Both the position numbers and the translations under genes were made by a program. DNA of 64,000 bases from GCA-003244245 sp963823755 (GTDB lineage: Bacteria; Actinomycetota; Actinomycetes; Mycobacteriales; Pseudonocardiaceae): contig CAWGMP010000017.1 of the NCBI GenBank assembly GCA_963823755.1, positions 372,001-436,000 of the forward strand, read 5' to 3'. Of the stretch, positions 1 through 9,201 are shown piece after piece (the first letter of the stretch is position 1; each line of letters starts with the position of its first letter). A model generated the notes under the pieces. It made no database searches, was not told the origin of the DNA, and saw nothing but the letters and a program-made list of their open reading frames with translations.

Positions 1-164
1 GTCTGCCTCGCCGACGGGGAGGGAGACGCGGCCGTGATGTCCTGTCCCCCGGAAATCCAGGGGTTCCACGGAGCCCCCGGACCAGTCGAGTTTTGTCGAT
101 CATCACCCGGTTTTGTCAGGGCGCGATCGTAGCGGGCTGGCAGCATCCCTGCGTTGACGCATAA

Positions 165-506
165 GGCGAAGAACCCGCGGCTCATTTTCTTGTTCAGGCC
201 TCTCAGATTGACGGCGAAGCAGCCGCTGGCTTCGGGATCGTCATCCTCGTCCTTTTCGGGGGCGCGGCATACTTGTTGCCGACTATCGTCGCTGCCATAC
301 GGAAAGTCCCGAACATGGGCTCCGTTATCGTCATCAACCTGCTGCTCGGCTGGACCTTCGTGGGCTGGGTCGTCTCGATGGCCATGGCGTCCCGGTCCCA
401 GCTGGCACCGGTCCAGGTCAACGTCAACCATCCACCGTCGCCGACTGGCGATTCCAGTCAGCGCAGTCCTTCGTTTAGCGGTCCTAGTGCCAGTGCGGGT
501 AGGTAG
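165..506 (+). pseudogene. Superinfection-immunity-domain membrane protein, start lost or non-standard
   Basis: The frame is open from 165 after a TAA and ends at a TAG at 504-506. It encodes a hydrophobic segment (FGIVILVLFGGAAYLLPTIV), then a short basic loop (RKVPN) and a second helix with NLLLGWTFVGWVV. That pattern is the hallmark of the small two-helix superinfection-immunity family (T4 Imm-like), widespread in bacteria as membrane proteins of unknown role. The first usable start, a TTG at 273, falls inside the first helix. No ATG or GTG lies in frame upstream, so the 5' end is lost, mutated or uses a rare start. The C-terminus after about 400 looks unrelated and runs antisense over the end of the neighbouring kdpA copy. 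The domain match is fairly clear; whether the gene works is not. Confidence 0.45.
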
Positions 507-2100
507 GTCAGCCCGGTGATGAGGAGCACGACGGTGATCACGAGGCCTATGAAGAGTGGGTGGGCAGCGTGCCAGCGGTGATAGATGTGGGGCGCTGTCG
601 GGCGAGGCTGCCTGCGAGCCCGATCACGAACACCATCGGCAGGTAACGGCCGAGCAGCATGACCAGTCCGAGCAGAGTGTAGTAGAAGCCGGTATTGGCG
701 TTGAGGCCAGCGAGGGCGCTTCCGTTGCTGTAGCCAGCGCTGGTGACAGCGTAGAGCACTTCGCTCAGGCCGTGGGGGCCGGGGTTGCCCATGGCGCTGC
801 GCCCGGCCGGGAACGTCAGCGCCAGCCCGGTGGCGGCGAGGACCGCGGTGGGGGTGGTCAGCAGGTAGAGACTGACCAGCTTGATCTCGCCGGGTCCGAT
901 ACGTTTGCCGAGGTACTCTGGTGTGCGGCCGACCATCAAGCCGCCGAGGAACACAGCGAGCAGTACCGCGATGACCAGTCCGTACAGGCCGCTGCCGACA
1001 CCACCGGGACTGACCTCGCCGAGCATGATGTTGGCCAGCAGGAGTCCACTGCCGAGGCTGGTGAAGCTGTCATAGCTCGCGTTGGCCGCCCCGTCGGCGC
1101 TCGCGGTCGCGGCAGCACCGAAGGCGGCGCTGCCCACCGGGCCGAAGCGGACCTCGGTGCCCTCCGCCGCCGCTCCGGCGGCCCGCGGAGCCAGGTCATG
1201 GTGGGCTGCCTGGGCGGCGGCGGCCAGCGCTATCCCGCCGACCAACAGCACGGTGACCACTGCGCCCAGCGCCCAGCCCTGCCGCTGGTCGCCGACCATG
1301 CGGCCGAAGGCGCGCGGCAAGGCGCTGGGGATCAGCAGCATCAAGATGATCTCGACGACGTTGGAGACCGGCCCCGGGTTCTCGAAGGGGTGCGCGGAGT
1401 TGGCGTTGAAGAACCCTCCGCCGTCCCCGCTCATCAGCTTGATCGGTTCCCAGGAGGCGACGGGTCCGCCGGGCAGGTTCTGGTGTGCACCGCTGAGGGT
1501 CGTGACCGGCTGCGCGTCGTGCAGGCTCTGCACGACGCCAAGCCCGCAGAGCAGCACAGCGAAGAGCACCGACAGCGGCAGCAGCACCCGCAACGTGCCA
1601 CGGACCAGGTCGACCCAGAAGTTACCGATCTGGTCGGTCCCGTGCCGGGCCAGCCCGCGGATCAGCGCGATCCCGGTGACCAGGCCGACCGCCGCGGACA
1701 GGAACGCCTGTGTTCCCAGTCCGGTCATCTGGGCGAGATGGCCCAGAGTGCTCTCGCCGGCATAGGACTGCCAGCTGGTGTTGGTGGCGAAGCTCACCGC
1801 GGTGTTGAACGCCAGCGCCGGTGGCACTCCTCGGTGACCGAGCGCGAGAGGCAGCTGGCCCTGCATCCGGAGCAGCGCGTACAGCAGCAGCACACCGACG
1901 GCGGAGAACCCGAGCAGTGCGCTCAGGTAGTGCCGCCCCCGCTGATCGCCGTCGGGATCGACGCCGATCAGCCGATACGCGACCCGCTCAACGCGCGAGT
2001 GGTGCGGGTGGGTGAATACCCGGACCAGGTAGTTGCCCAGGGGGACGTGGACCGCGGCAAGCACGACGATGACCAGCCCTACCTGCAACGCTGCGCTCAT
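458..2100 (-). pseudogene. kdpA: Orphan second KdpA, frameshifted near its C-terminus
   Basis: This encodes a K+-translocating subunit of the KdpFABC ATPase, starting MSAALQVGLV at the ATG at 2100. It is clearly paralogous to the intact kdpA at 9201-10862. The uninterrupted frame stops at 547, right after GTLPTH. The missing last helix (LFIGLVITVVLLITGL, then LTYLPALALGP) continues in the next frame to a TGA at 458-460, so a short indel near 550-560 separates the two. Pore-loop segments differ from the operon copy: SGDGGGFFNAN replaces GTNGGGFYNAN, GYSNGSALAGL replaces SNNNGSAFAGL, and NTSWQSY replaces NTNWQSY. No kdpB or kdpC accompanies it. No good ribosome site precedes 2100. It is either a decaying duplicate or, if the shift is an assembly error, a channel subunit with altered selectivity. 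Confidence 0.8.
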
Positions 2101-2162
2101 CGACACCACCATCACGACGACACCGTGACCAGCGTGCCGCAATCGGAGTTGGAGCGCTGCGG

Positions 2163-2729
2163 CTATACCGGGTGATGCGACCGGACCACGGCACCGTTGC
2201 CTGAGCCGTAGGAGAACGCGGCCGTCTCAACCGAACTCCCAGCGGATTTCCGTCGCTCCCGGAACCTCGTCGTCGAGGTGGACGCAATGCCCGGGTCGTT
2301 CGCGCTCACCGGCAGCACCGATCGCGCCGGCGCGCTGTCGGCCGCGACAGCCCGAGCCCACCGCACCAGACCGGCCACAGCGCTGGCCGCCACCGCAGAC
2401 AGCACGACCGTCAGTAGCGTCTGCCCGCCGCCCCGGTCGAGCGTCAGGGTGCCGGCGCGGTCCAGGATGAAGCCAGCGTAGAAGGCCCAGCACAGCGCGC
2501 CGGCGGCGACTGCACCGGGCACCGTGGTCACCGCACCGACCGCGATGGCGGTGACCGTGAGCAGCGCCAAGCCGACCCGGGGATCGCTGCCCGCTCCCAG
2601 CGCCCAGGAGATCAGCGTCGCGGCGATGCTCGCGACGAAGCCGACTGCCAGCCCGAGGGCGCCCGGGAGGACCACACCGGCCAGCCGGTCGGGGTCTTGG
2701 TGGGCGGGACTGTCGCGATGTGGCAACAC
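2163..2729 (-). CDS. Free-standing DUF4118 (KdpD-like four-helix) membrane protein
   Basis: A 188-residue protein with about four closely spaced hydrophobic segments between residues 17 and 130 (for example GVVLPGALGLAVGFVASIAA and TLLTVVLSAVAASAVAGLV). It resembles the DUF4118 membrane module in the middle of KdpD sensor kinases, but has no kinase, ATPase or USP domains. The hydrophilic tail (130-188) looks unstructured. I chose the GTG at 2729 because an AAGGAG sits six bases upstream; a GTG at 2795 would add 22 residues without a good ribosome site. It lies between kdpD and the orphan kdpA on the same strand. A role in K+ sensing is only suggested by position. Confidence 0.6.
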   Translation of the reverse strand: MLPHRDSPAHQDPDRLAGVVLPGALGLAVGFVASIAATLISWALGAGSDPRVGLALLTVTAIAVGAVTTVPGAVAAGALCWAFYAGFILDRAGTLTLDRGGGQTLLTVVLSAVAASAVAGLVRWARAVAADSAPARSVLPVSANDPGIASTSTTRFRERRKSAGSSVETAAFSYGSGNGAVVRSHHPV

Positions 2730-2930
2730 GTGCGCTCCTTCGATCGTCCCCTCCGCGTCTCGGCTACGGCGGGTCAAGCGACTGTGAGTGGACACGGCGA
2801 CGCCGGGGGCCGTCTAGGGTCATCCCCGGTGCCGCCGTGATCTGATCCGGCCATCCCGCTCCGCAGAATCTTGGGCAAGAAACGGGAACAGCCGAGCTCT
2901 GCAATGGTCGAGTAGGCGGGTCGGCCCTGC

Positions 2931-3008
2931 CTGCGATACTGCGCTCATCAACACCACCATTTCAACGACATCGTGACCAGCGTGCCCCTGATCGGTGTTC
3001 GAGCGCTG
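2931..3008 (-). repeat. Diverged copy of the orphan kdpA 5' region
   Basis: Positions 2931-3008 match 2083-2159 at most positions. The matching part covers the start of the orphan kdpA (MSA...) and its upstream sequence. After the start codon the copy diverges at once, so only the leader and first codons were duplicated or retained. It sits just downstream of kdpD. The 2730-3064 interval otherwise holds nothing I can call a gene. Confidence 0.6.
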
Positions 3009-3064
3009 TGTAAATCGCGTCAGCAATGCGTCAGAAATCGCGGCATGCCAAGGGGCGCGACCGG

Positions 3065-5632
3065 TCAGGTGAGGTGGCTGTCCGCGGGGTAGGGGACGGG
3101 GTGGGTGGCGATGCGGTGGGCAGGCAGGGTGAGGACCATGGTGAGGCCGCCGCCGGGGGTTTCTTCCGGGATGAGGCTGCCGTGCATGGCTTCGGCCAGT
3201 CCGCGGGACAGCGCCAGCCCGAGGCCGACGCCGGTGGTGTTGTCGCGGTCCCCGAGCCGCTGGAATGGGGCGAAGATGGTGTCGCGGGCCCCGGGGGGAA
3301 CGCCGGGTCCGCGGTCGATGACGCGGAGTTCGACCCGGTCGCCCAGCGCGCTCGCGGTGATCAGCACCGGTGTTGCCGGCGGCGTGTGCTGCAGCGCATT
3401 GCCGGCCAGGTTGACTATCACCCGTTGGAGGAGGTCGGGATCGGCGATCGCCTCGGGCAGGTCGCTGGGCACGTCGAGCTGGACGACGTGGGTGCGGGCG
3501 TCGAGGTCCTCCAGGGCGAGGGGGACGATCTCGTCGAGTGCCACCGGGCGGCGGATCACGGGCATCGCGCCGGCCTGGAGCCGGCTGGTATCCAAGAGGT
3601 TGTTGACCAGCGTGATGAGCCGGTCGAGGGACTCGTCGGCGGTGGCGAGCAGTTCCCCCCGATCCTCGGCGGACCAGGCGATGGCCGGGTCACGCAGGCT
3701 TCCCAGGGCGGCCTTGGCCGAGGCGAGCGGGGTGCGCAGATCGTGGCTGACCGCGGCGAGCAACGCGGTCCGGACTCGGTCGACCTCAGCGAGCGGGGTG
3801 GCCTGGGCAGCCTTTTCGCTGAGCCGCCGCTGCTCCAGGGCGGTGGCCACGCGGGCGGCGAAGGCGACCAGCACTCGCTGGTCGGCGGCTGGCAGTACCC
3901 GTCCGCGCAGTGCCAACATCGCTGCCTCGCCGGCTGGGACGGTGATGTCCGCGGCCCCGGGGGAGGTGCACGGGTCGAGCCCGGAGTAGGCGACGAGACT
4001 CCACGCGTCCGCTTCGCCCGGGATCGGGGTGTCCACGTTGCGGTGCAGCAGGGCAACGGAGTCCATGCCGAAGGTTTCCCGCAGCGTGTCGAGCAGGGCG
4101 GGCAGCGCCTTGTCGCCCTGGAGCACGCTGCCGGCCAGCGCCAGCAGGGTTTCCGCTTCGGCGGTGGCCCGGGTGGCTTGGCGGGTGCGGCGGGCCGCCA
4201 GGTCGACCACGGAGCTGACGGCGGCGGCCACGACGAGGAACCCGATCAGGGCCACGATGTTGTTGGGCTCCGCGACGGTGAAGCTGTACAGCGGGGAGGT
4301 GAAGTAGTAGTTGATCAGTAGGGACGCCGCCAGCGCAGCCACCAGCGCCGGGTACAGGCCGCCGATCAGGGCGATGGTGACGACCGTGACCAGGTAGCAC
4401 AGGATCTGGCTGGGCAGGCTCAGGCCGTGCCGCAGCTGGGTCAGTCCGAGGGTCAGCATCGGGAGCAACACCAGGGTGGTGAGCCCACCAGCGAGGCGCC
4501 GGCGCAGGGAAAGTGCCCCGCGCGGCGCGGGTAGCCGGCGTCCGTGGGCTGCCCGCTCGTGGGTGACCATGTGCACGTCGATGTCGCCGGACAGCCGCGT
4601 CACGGTGGCGCCGATCCCGACTCCGGTGAGCAGTTGGGCCAGGCGGTTGCGGCGGCTGACTCCGAGTACGAGCTGGGTGGCGTTCTCGGCCCGCGCGAAG
4701 TCCAGCAGGGCGGTGGGGATGTCGTCGCCGATGACGGCGTGGTAGGAGCCACCGAGGGACTCCACCAACTGTTTCTGCTCGGCAAGAGCCGTCTGCGAGG
4801 ACCCTGCCAGCCCGTCGCTGGGCGTGACGTGCACGGCCAGCAGGTCTCCGGCGCCGGTGCGCACCGCGATTCGCGCCGCCCGCCGGATCAGGGTGGCGCC
4901 TTCCGGGCCGCCGGTCAGGGCCACCACGACACGTTCCCGGGTCTCCCAGGTGTCGGAGATGTGATGCTGGTTGCGGTAGCGCTGCAACCCCTCTTCGACC
5001 CGATCAGCCAGCCAGAGCAGGGCCAGCTCGCGCAGGGCGTTGAGGTTGCCGGCGCGGAAGTAGTTGGCCAGGGCGGCGTCCACCCGCTCCGGGGCGTAGA
5101 TATTGCCGTGGGCCATCCTCCGGCGCAGCGCCTCGGGACTCATGTCGACCAGCTCGATCTGGTCTGCGCCCCGGACCACGGCGTCGGGCACGGTCTCCCG
5201 CTGGGGAATGCCGGTGATCCGCGCTACCACGTCGTTGAGCGATTCCAGGTGCTGGATGTTGACGGTGGTGATGACGGTGATGCCGGCCTCGAGCAACTCC
5301 TCGATGTCCTGCCACCGCTTGGTGTGCCGGCCGCCGGGGACGTTGGTGTGGGCCAGCTCGTCGACCAGCGCGACCTGCGGTCGACGCGCCAGCACGGCAT
5401 CGAGATCCATCTCGGTGAACTCGACATCCCGGTATGTGCGGCTGACCCGGGGCACGATCTCCAGCCCGGCTAGCTGCTCCTCGGTGCGCCGCCGGCCATG
5501 GGATTCGACGAGGCCCACCACCACGTCGGTGCCGCGTTCGGCCCGCCGGCGGCCCTCACCGAGCATGGCGAAGGTCTTCCCCACCCCCGGTGCGGCTCCC
5601 AGGTAAACCCGCAGCTGCCCTCTCGTTGTCAT
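3065..5632 (-). CDS. kdpD: Sensor histidine kinase KdpD
   Basis: An 855-residue sensor kinase of the K+-starvation two-component system, full length for the family. The N-terminal KdpD domain has the Walker A motif GAAPGVGKT (residues 12-20). A USP-like domain follows, then four DUF4118 membrane helices, a GAF-like region, a HisKA domain with SHDLRTPLAS (phospho-His near residue 629), and an HATPase domain with GVGLGLALSRGLAEAM. The start is the ATG at 5632, preceded by GAGG; it lies 11 bases after the kdpE stop, so the two are cotranslated. The order kdpE then kdpD is the reverse of the common arrangement. KdpD should phosphorylate KdpE under low K+ or osmotic stress. Confidence 0.95.
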   Translation of the reverse strand: MTTRGQLRVYLGAAPGVGKTFAMLGEGRRRAERGTDVVVGLVESHGRRRTEEQLAGLEIVPRVSRTYRDVEFTEMDLDAVLARRPQVALVDELAHTNVPGGRHTKRWQDIEELLEAGITVITTVNIQHLESLNDVVARITGIPQRETVPDAVVRGADQIELVDMSPEALRRRMAHGNIYAPERVDAALANYFRAGNLNALRELALLWLADRVEEGLQRYRNQHHISDTWETRERVVVALTGGPEGATLIRRAARIAVRTGAGDLLAVHVTPSDGLAGSSQTALAEQKQLVESLGGSYHAVIGDDIPTALLDFARAENATQLVLGVSRRNRLAQLLTGVGIGATVTRLSGDIDVHMVTHERAAHGRRLPAPRGALSLRRRLAGGLTTLVLLPMLTLGLTQLRHGLSLPSQILCYLVTVVTIALIGGLYPALVAALAASLLINYYFTSPLYSFTVAEPNNIVALIGFLVVAAAVSSVVDLAARRTRQATRATAEAETLLALAGSVLQGDKALPALLDTLRETFGMDSVALLHRNVDTPIPGEADAWSLVAYSGLDPCTSPGAADITVPAGEAAMLALRGRVLPAADQRVLVAFAARVATALEQRRLSEKAAQATPLAEVDRVRTALLAAVSHDLRTPLASAKAALGSLRDPAIAWSAEDRGELLATADESLDRLITLVNNLLDTSRLQAGAMPVIRRPVALDEIVPLALEDLDARTHVVQLDVPSDLPEAIADPDLLQRVIVNLAGNALQHTPPATPVLITASALGDRVELRVIDRGPGVPPGARDTIFAPFQRLGDRDNTTGVGLGLALSRGLAEAMHGSLIPEETPGGGLTMVLTLPAHRIATHPVPYPADSHLT

Positions 5633-5643
5633 CGTCCGCTGCC

Positions 5644-6366
5644 TCAGGGCCGGTACCGGTAACCGTAGCCCGGTTCGGTCAGCAGGTGCCGGGGGCGCGA
5701 CGGTTCGGGTTCGAGCTTGCCGCGCAACCGGGACAGGTAGAATCGCAGGTAGTTGGTCTCGCGTTGATAGCCCGGTCCCCACACCTGGGCCAACAGTTGC
5801 CGGGATTCGACCAGCTTTCCGGCGTGGCGTAGCAACACCTCCAGCAGGTTCCACTCGGTGCGGGTGAGGTGCACGGTGTCGGCGCGGGCGGCGTCACCCG
5901 CGGTGGGTGCCGTACCGGTCACCGGCGCCTCGGCACGGGAGACGGTGTGCGCTGTGAGGTCCACCACCCAGTCACCGATGCGGTATGTCGCCGCCGGTTG
6001 CGGGTCGTCGTGACGGCGTAGGGCGGCCCGGATGCGGGCGTGCAGTTCGTCCATGGAGAAGGGTTTGGTGACGTAGTCGTCGGCGCCCTGGTCCAGCGCG
6101 TTGATCTTGTCGGTGGAGTCGGTGCGACCGGACAGCACGATGATCGGCACGGTGGTCCAGCCGCGGAGCCCCCGGATGACCTCGGTGCCCTCGAAGTCGG
6201 GAAGCCCCAGGTCGAGGATCACCAGATCGGGCTGCTTCCGCGCTGCGGCGGCCAACGCGGTGGATCCGGTGGTTGCGGTATCCACCTCGTAGTGTCGACC
6301 GCGCAGGTCGATGCTCAACGCCCGCAGCAGCTGAGGTTCGTCATCGACGATGAGCACTCGAGCCAT
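5644..6366 (-). CDS. kdpE: Response regulator KdpE
   Basis: A 240-residue OmpR-type regulator. The receiver domain carries the acidic pair D8-D9 and the phosphoacceptor D52 (VILDLGLPDFEG), with a conserved Lys near residue 103 (VTKPFSMDEL). The winged-helix domain spans roughly residues 140-238 and ends YGYRYRP, as typical KdpE and PhoB proteins do. The start ATG (MARVLIVDDE) lies 58 bases after the kdpC stop. The DNA-binding domain carries an insertion (about residues 155-175) rich in Ala/Pro/Thr before the usual HLTRTEWNLLEVL. It is expected to activate the kdp promoter upstream of 11031. Confidence 0.95.
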   Translation of the reverse strand: MARVLIVDDEPQLLRALSIDLRGRHYEVDTATTGSTALAAAARKQPDLVILDLGLPDFEGTEVIRGLRGWTTVPIIVLSGRTDSTDKINALDQGADDYVTKPFSMDELHARIRAALRRHDDPQPAATYRIGDWVVDLTAHTVSRAEAPVTGTAPTAGDAARADTVHLTRTEWNLLEVLLRHAGKLVESRQLLAQVWGPGYQRETNYLRFYLSRLRGKLEPEPSRPRHLLTEPGYGYRYRP

Positions 6367-6424
6367 CAGGCCACCCCAGCGGCGGTCGGGGGATCGCAGC
6401 TGGCCTGGGACGGTGCGGGCCGGG

Positions 6425-7069
6425 TCACCGGGCACCGCCGAACGCATCCAGCGCAAGGTTGAGTTCGAGCACGTTCACCCGGGGTTCGCCCAGGAGCCCG
6501 AGGGTGCGGTTGTGGATGTGGCTGGTCACGACCGCGCGGAGGGCTGCCGGGGCCAGGCCGCGAGCGTGGGCGACCCGGTTGGTCTGCTGGTAGGCGTAGG
6601 CCGGTGAGATGTCGGGGTCCAGGCCCGACGCGCTGGCTGTGATCGCGTCCGGCGGAACCTCCTCTGGCGTGACGCCGTCGAAGGCGGCGATGGCAGCGCG
6701 CCGGTCGTTGATCTTTTTGATCAGGTCGGGGTTGGTGGGTCCCAGGTTGGACGCGGCGGAGAACAGCGGGTTGTAGCCGGGGTCGTGGCTGTTGGACGGG
6801 TCGGCGGCGGCAGACGGGCGGGGTTGGAACCATTGGGGTAGGGGGTTGCCCTGACCGTCGACGAAGGGTTGGCCCAGCAGGCTGGAGCCCACCGGGCTGC
6901 CGTCGTGTGGCACGAGGGAACCGTTGGCTTGGTTTGGCATGATGATCTGGGCGATGCCGGTGATGACCAGGGGGTAGGCGATACCGACGATGGCGGTGAG
7001 TACCAGCAGCGCCCGCAACGCGGCGAGGTGTTGCCGGATCGGGGCGGGCAGGCGGGTGGCGATGACCAT
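6425..7069 (-). CDS. kdpC: K+-transporting ATPase subunit KdpC
   Basis: A 214-residue single-span subunit that stabilises the KdpFABC complex. An N-terminal helix (ALLVLTAIVGIAYPLVITGI) is followed by the periplasmic domain, with family signatures such as GSLLGQPF, the PSAAADPSNS region, and QQTNRVAHARGL near the C-terminus. The ATG at 7069 follows the kdpB stop by five bases, so translation is coupled. Length and motif order are normal. Confidence 0.95.
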   Translation of the reverse strand: MVIATRLPAPIRQHLAALRALLVLTAIVGIAYPLVITGIAQIIMPNQANGSLVPHDGSPVGSSLLGQPFVDGQGNPLPQWFQPRPSAAADPSNSHDPGYNPLFSAASNLGPTNPDLIKKINDRRAAIAAFDGVTPEEVPPDAITASASGLDPDISPAYAYQQTNRVAHARGLAPAALRAVVTSHIHNRTLGLLGEPRVNVLELNLALDAFGGAR

Positions 7070-7074
7070 GGGTA

Positions 7075-9201
7075 TCACCCGATCCCTGGAATGAGCTGGA
7101 CGATCAGGTCGATCAGCTTGATCGCAATGAAGGGCAGGATGAACCCGCCCACTCCGTAGATCAGCAGGTTGCGGCGCAGCAGCGTCGACGCCGACGAGGG
7201 GCGGTAGCGGACTCCACGCAGGGCCAGCGGGATCAACGCCACGATGATCAGTGCGTTGAAGATGATCGCCGAGGTGATCGCCGAGGTCGGGCTGTGCAGG
7301 GCCATGATGTTCAACTTGCCCAGTCCGGGATAGACCGAGGCGAACATGGCCGGGATGATCGCGAAGTACTTGGCGACGTCGTTGGTGATCGAGAAGGTGG
7401 TCAGTGCGCCGCGGGTGATGAGCAGCTGCTTGCCGATCTGGACGATCTCGATGAGCTTGGTCGGGTTGGAGTCCAGGTCGACCATGTTGCCGGCTTCCTT
7501 GGCCGCCGAGGTACCGGTGTTCATCGCCACCCCGACGTCGGCTTGGGCCAGGGCCGGGGCATCGTTGGTGCCGTCCCCGGTCATCGCGACGAGCTTGTTG
7601 CCCTCCTGTTCCTTTTTGATCAGCGTCATCTTGTCCTCGGGGGTGGCTTCGGCGAGGAAGCCATCGACACCGGCCTCGTCGGCGATCGCTTTCGCGGTGA
7701 CCGGGTTGTCTCCGGTGATCATGATGGTGCGGATGCCCATGGCGCGCAGCTCGGCGAACCGTTCGGCGATGCCGTCTTTGACGATGTCCTTGAGGCGGAT
7801 CACGCCCAGCGCCTGAGCGGTGCCGTTGAGCTTGTGAGCAACGACCAGCGGGGTGCCCCCGGAGGCGGAGATCGCGTCGACCACCCTGCCCAGTTCGGGG
7901 GCCGGGATGCCGCCGTGTTCGCGGATCCACTCCCGCACCGCGCTCGCGGCTCCCTTGCGGACCTGATGGTCATCGGCCAGGTCGACCCCGCTCATCCTGG
8001 TCTGGGCGGTGAACTCGACGAACGTGGCGCCGGTGAGCTCGCCCTGCGGGCGTTCCCGCAAGCCGTAGGCCGTTTTGGCCAGCACCACGATGCTGCGGCC
8101 CTCCGGGGTCTCGTCGGCGAGGCTGGCCAGCTGCGCGGCGTCGGCGAGCTGATCCACCAGCACGCCGGGCAGGGGCACGAATTCGGTGGCCTGTCGATTG
8201 CCCAGGGTGATCGTGCCGGTCTTGTCCAGCAGCAGGGTGTTGACATCGCCGGCGGCTTCCACCGCGCGACCCGACATCGCCAGCACGTTGCGCTGCACGA
8301 GCCGGTCCATGCCGGCGATACCGATGGCCGAGAGCAGCGCGCCGATGGTGGTGGGGATCAACGCGACCAACAACGCGACCAGGATGACGATGCTCTGCTC
8401 GGCCCCGGAATAGATCGCCATCGGCTGCAAGGTGACCACCGCGAGCAGGAAGATGATGGTCAACGAGGCCAGCAGGATGTTCAGCGCGATCTCGTTGGGT
8501 GTCTTCTGCCGCGCCGCGCCCTCCACCAGCGCGATCATCCGGTCGATGAACGTCTCACCCGGTCGGGACGTGATCCGCACCACCACGCGGTCCGACAGCA
8601 CCTTGGTGCCTCCGGTGACCGAGCATCGGTCACCGCCGGACTCGCGGATCACCGGAGCGGACTCGCCGGTGATGGCCGACTCGTCCACGCTGGCGATACC
8701 CTCCACGACATCACCGTCACCGGGGATGATCTGCCCGGCCTCCACGACCACGTGGTCGCCCAACCGCAGCGCCGTGCCCGAGACCTCCTCCTCGACGACC
8801 TGGCCCAGTCGGTCGGAGTGCCAGCCGACCAGGCGCCGCGCCGTGGTCTCGCGTGTGGTGCGGCGCAGGGTCTGCGCCTGGGCCTTGCCGCGGCCCTCCG
8901 CGACCGCCTCGGCGAGGTTGGCGAACACCACCGTCAGCCACAGCCACACCACGATCACCCAGGCGAACACGCTGGGACTGTGAATAGCCGACAGCGTGGT
9001 CAGCACGCAGCCGACCTCGACGACGAACATCACCGGGTTGCGGAACTGGACCCGGGGATCGAGCTTGCGCAGCGCGTCGGGAATGGAACGCCACAGTTGA
9101 CGGGGATCCAACAAACCCCCCGACACCCGGTGCACCTCGCCGTGGGCGGCGTCACCGGCGCGGTGGGTCTTGCCCGGCTCCGAGGCAACGGTCACCGACA
9201 T
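7075..9201 (-). CDS. kdpB: K+-transporting P-type ATPase subunit KdpB
   Basis: A 708-residue class IA P-type ATPase that hydrolyses ATP to drive K+ through KdpA. The phosphorylated Asp is D326 in DKTGTIT. The actuator loop has ITGESAPV (about 178-185), and the hinge contains MTGDGTNDAPALAQADVGVA. The GDGDVVEGIASVDESAITGE region is typical of KdpB. The ATG at 9201 shares a base with the kdpA stop (TGATG), giving strict translational coupling; a longer upstream reading would overlap kdpA and is rejected. All catalytic motifs are present. Confidence 0.97.
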   Translation of the reverse strand: MSVTVASEPGKTHRAGDAAHGEVHRVSGGLLDPRQLWRSIPDALRKLDPRVQFRNPVMFVVEVGCVLTTLSAIHSPSVFAWVIVVWLWLTVVFANLAEAVAEGRGKAQAQTLRRTTRETTARRLVGWHSDRLGQVVEEEVSGTALRLGDHVVVEAGQIIPGDGDVVEGIASVDESAITGESAPVIRESGGDRCSVTGGTKVLSDRVVVRITSRPGETFIDRMIALVEGAARQKTPNEIALNILLASLTIIFLLAVVTLQPMAIYSGAEQSIVILVALLVALIPTTIGALLSAIGIAGMDRLVQRNVLAMSGRAVEAAGDVNTLLLDKTGTITLGNRQATEFVPLPGVLVDQLADAAQLASLADETPEGRSIVVLAKTAYGLRERPQGELTGATFVEFTAQTRMSGVDLADDHQVRKGAASAVREWIREHGGIPAPELGRVVDAISASGGTPLVVAHKLNGTAQALGVIRLKDIVKDGIAERFAELRAMGIRTIMITGDNPVTAKAIADEAGVDGFLAEATPEDKMTLIKKEQEGNKLVAMTGDGTNDAPALAQADVGVAMNTGTSAAKEAGNMVDLDSNPTKLIEIVQIGKQLLITRGALTTFSITNDVAKYFAIIPAMFASVYPGLGKLNIMALHSPTSAITSAIIFNALIIVALIPLALRGVRYRPSSASTLLRRNLLIYGVGGFILPFIAIKLIDLIVQLIPGIG

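Noticed and set aside
556..2175. Long plus-strand open frame antisense to the orphan kdpA, and similar long antisense frames over kdpD, kdpB, hisS, metK and guaA
   Set aside because: They mirror real genes in high-GC DNA, have Arg/Gly/Gln-rich random composition and no domains, and lack ribosome sites.
7070..7930. A minus-strand frame continuing far upstream of kdpC
   Set aside because: It is out-of-frame kdpB sequence; the KdpC family start is the ATG at 7069, five bases after the kdpB stop.
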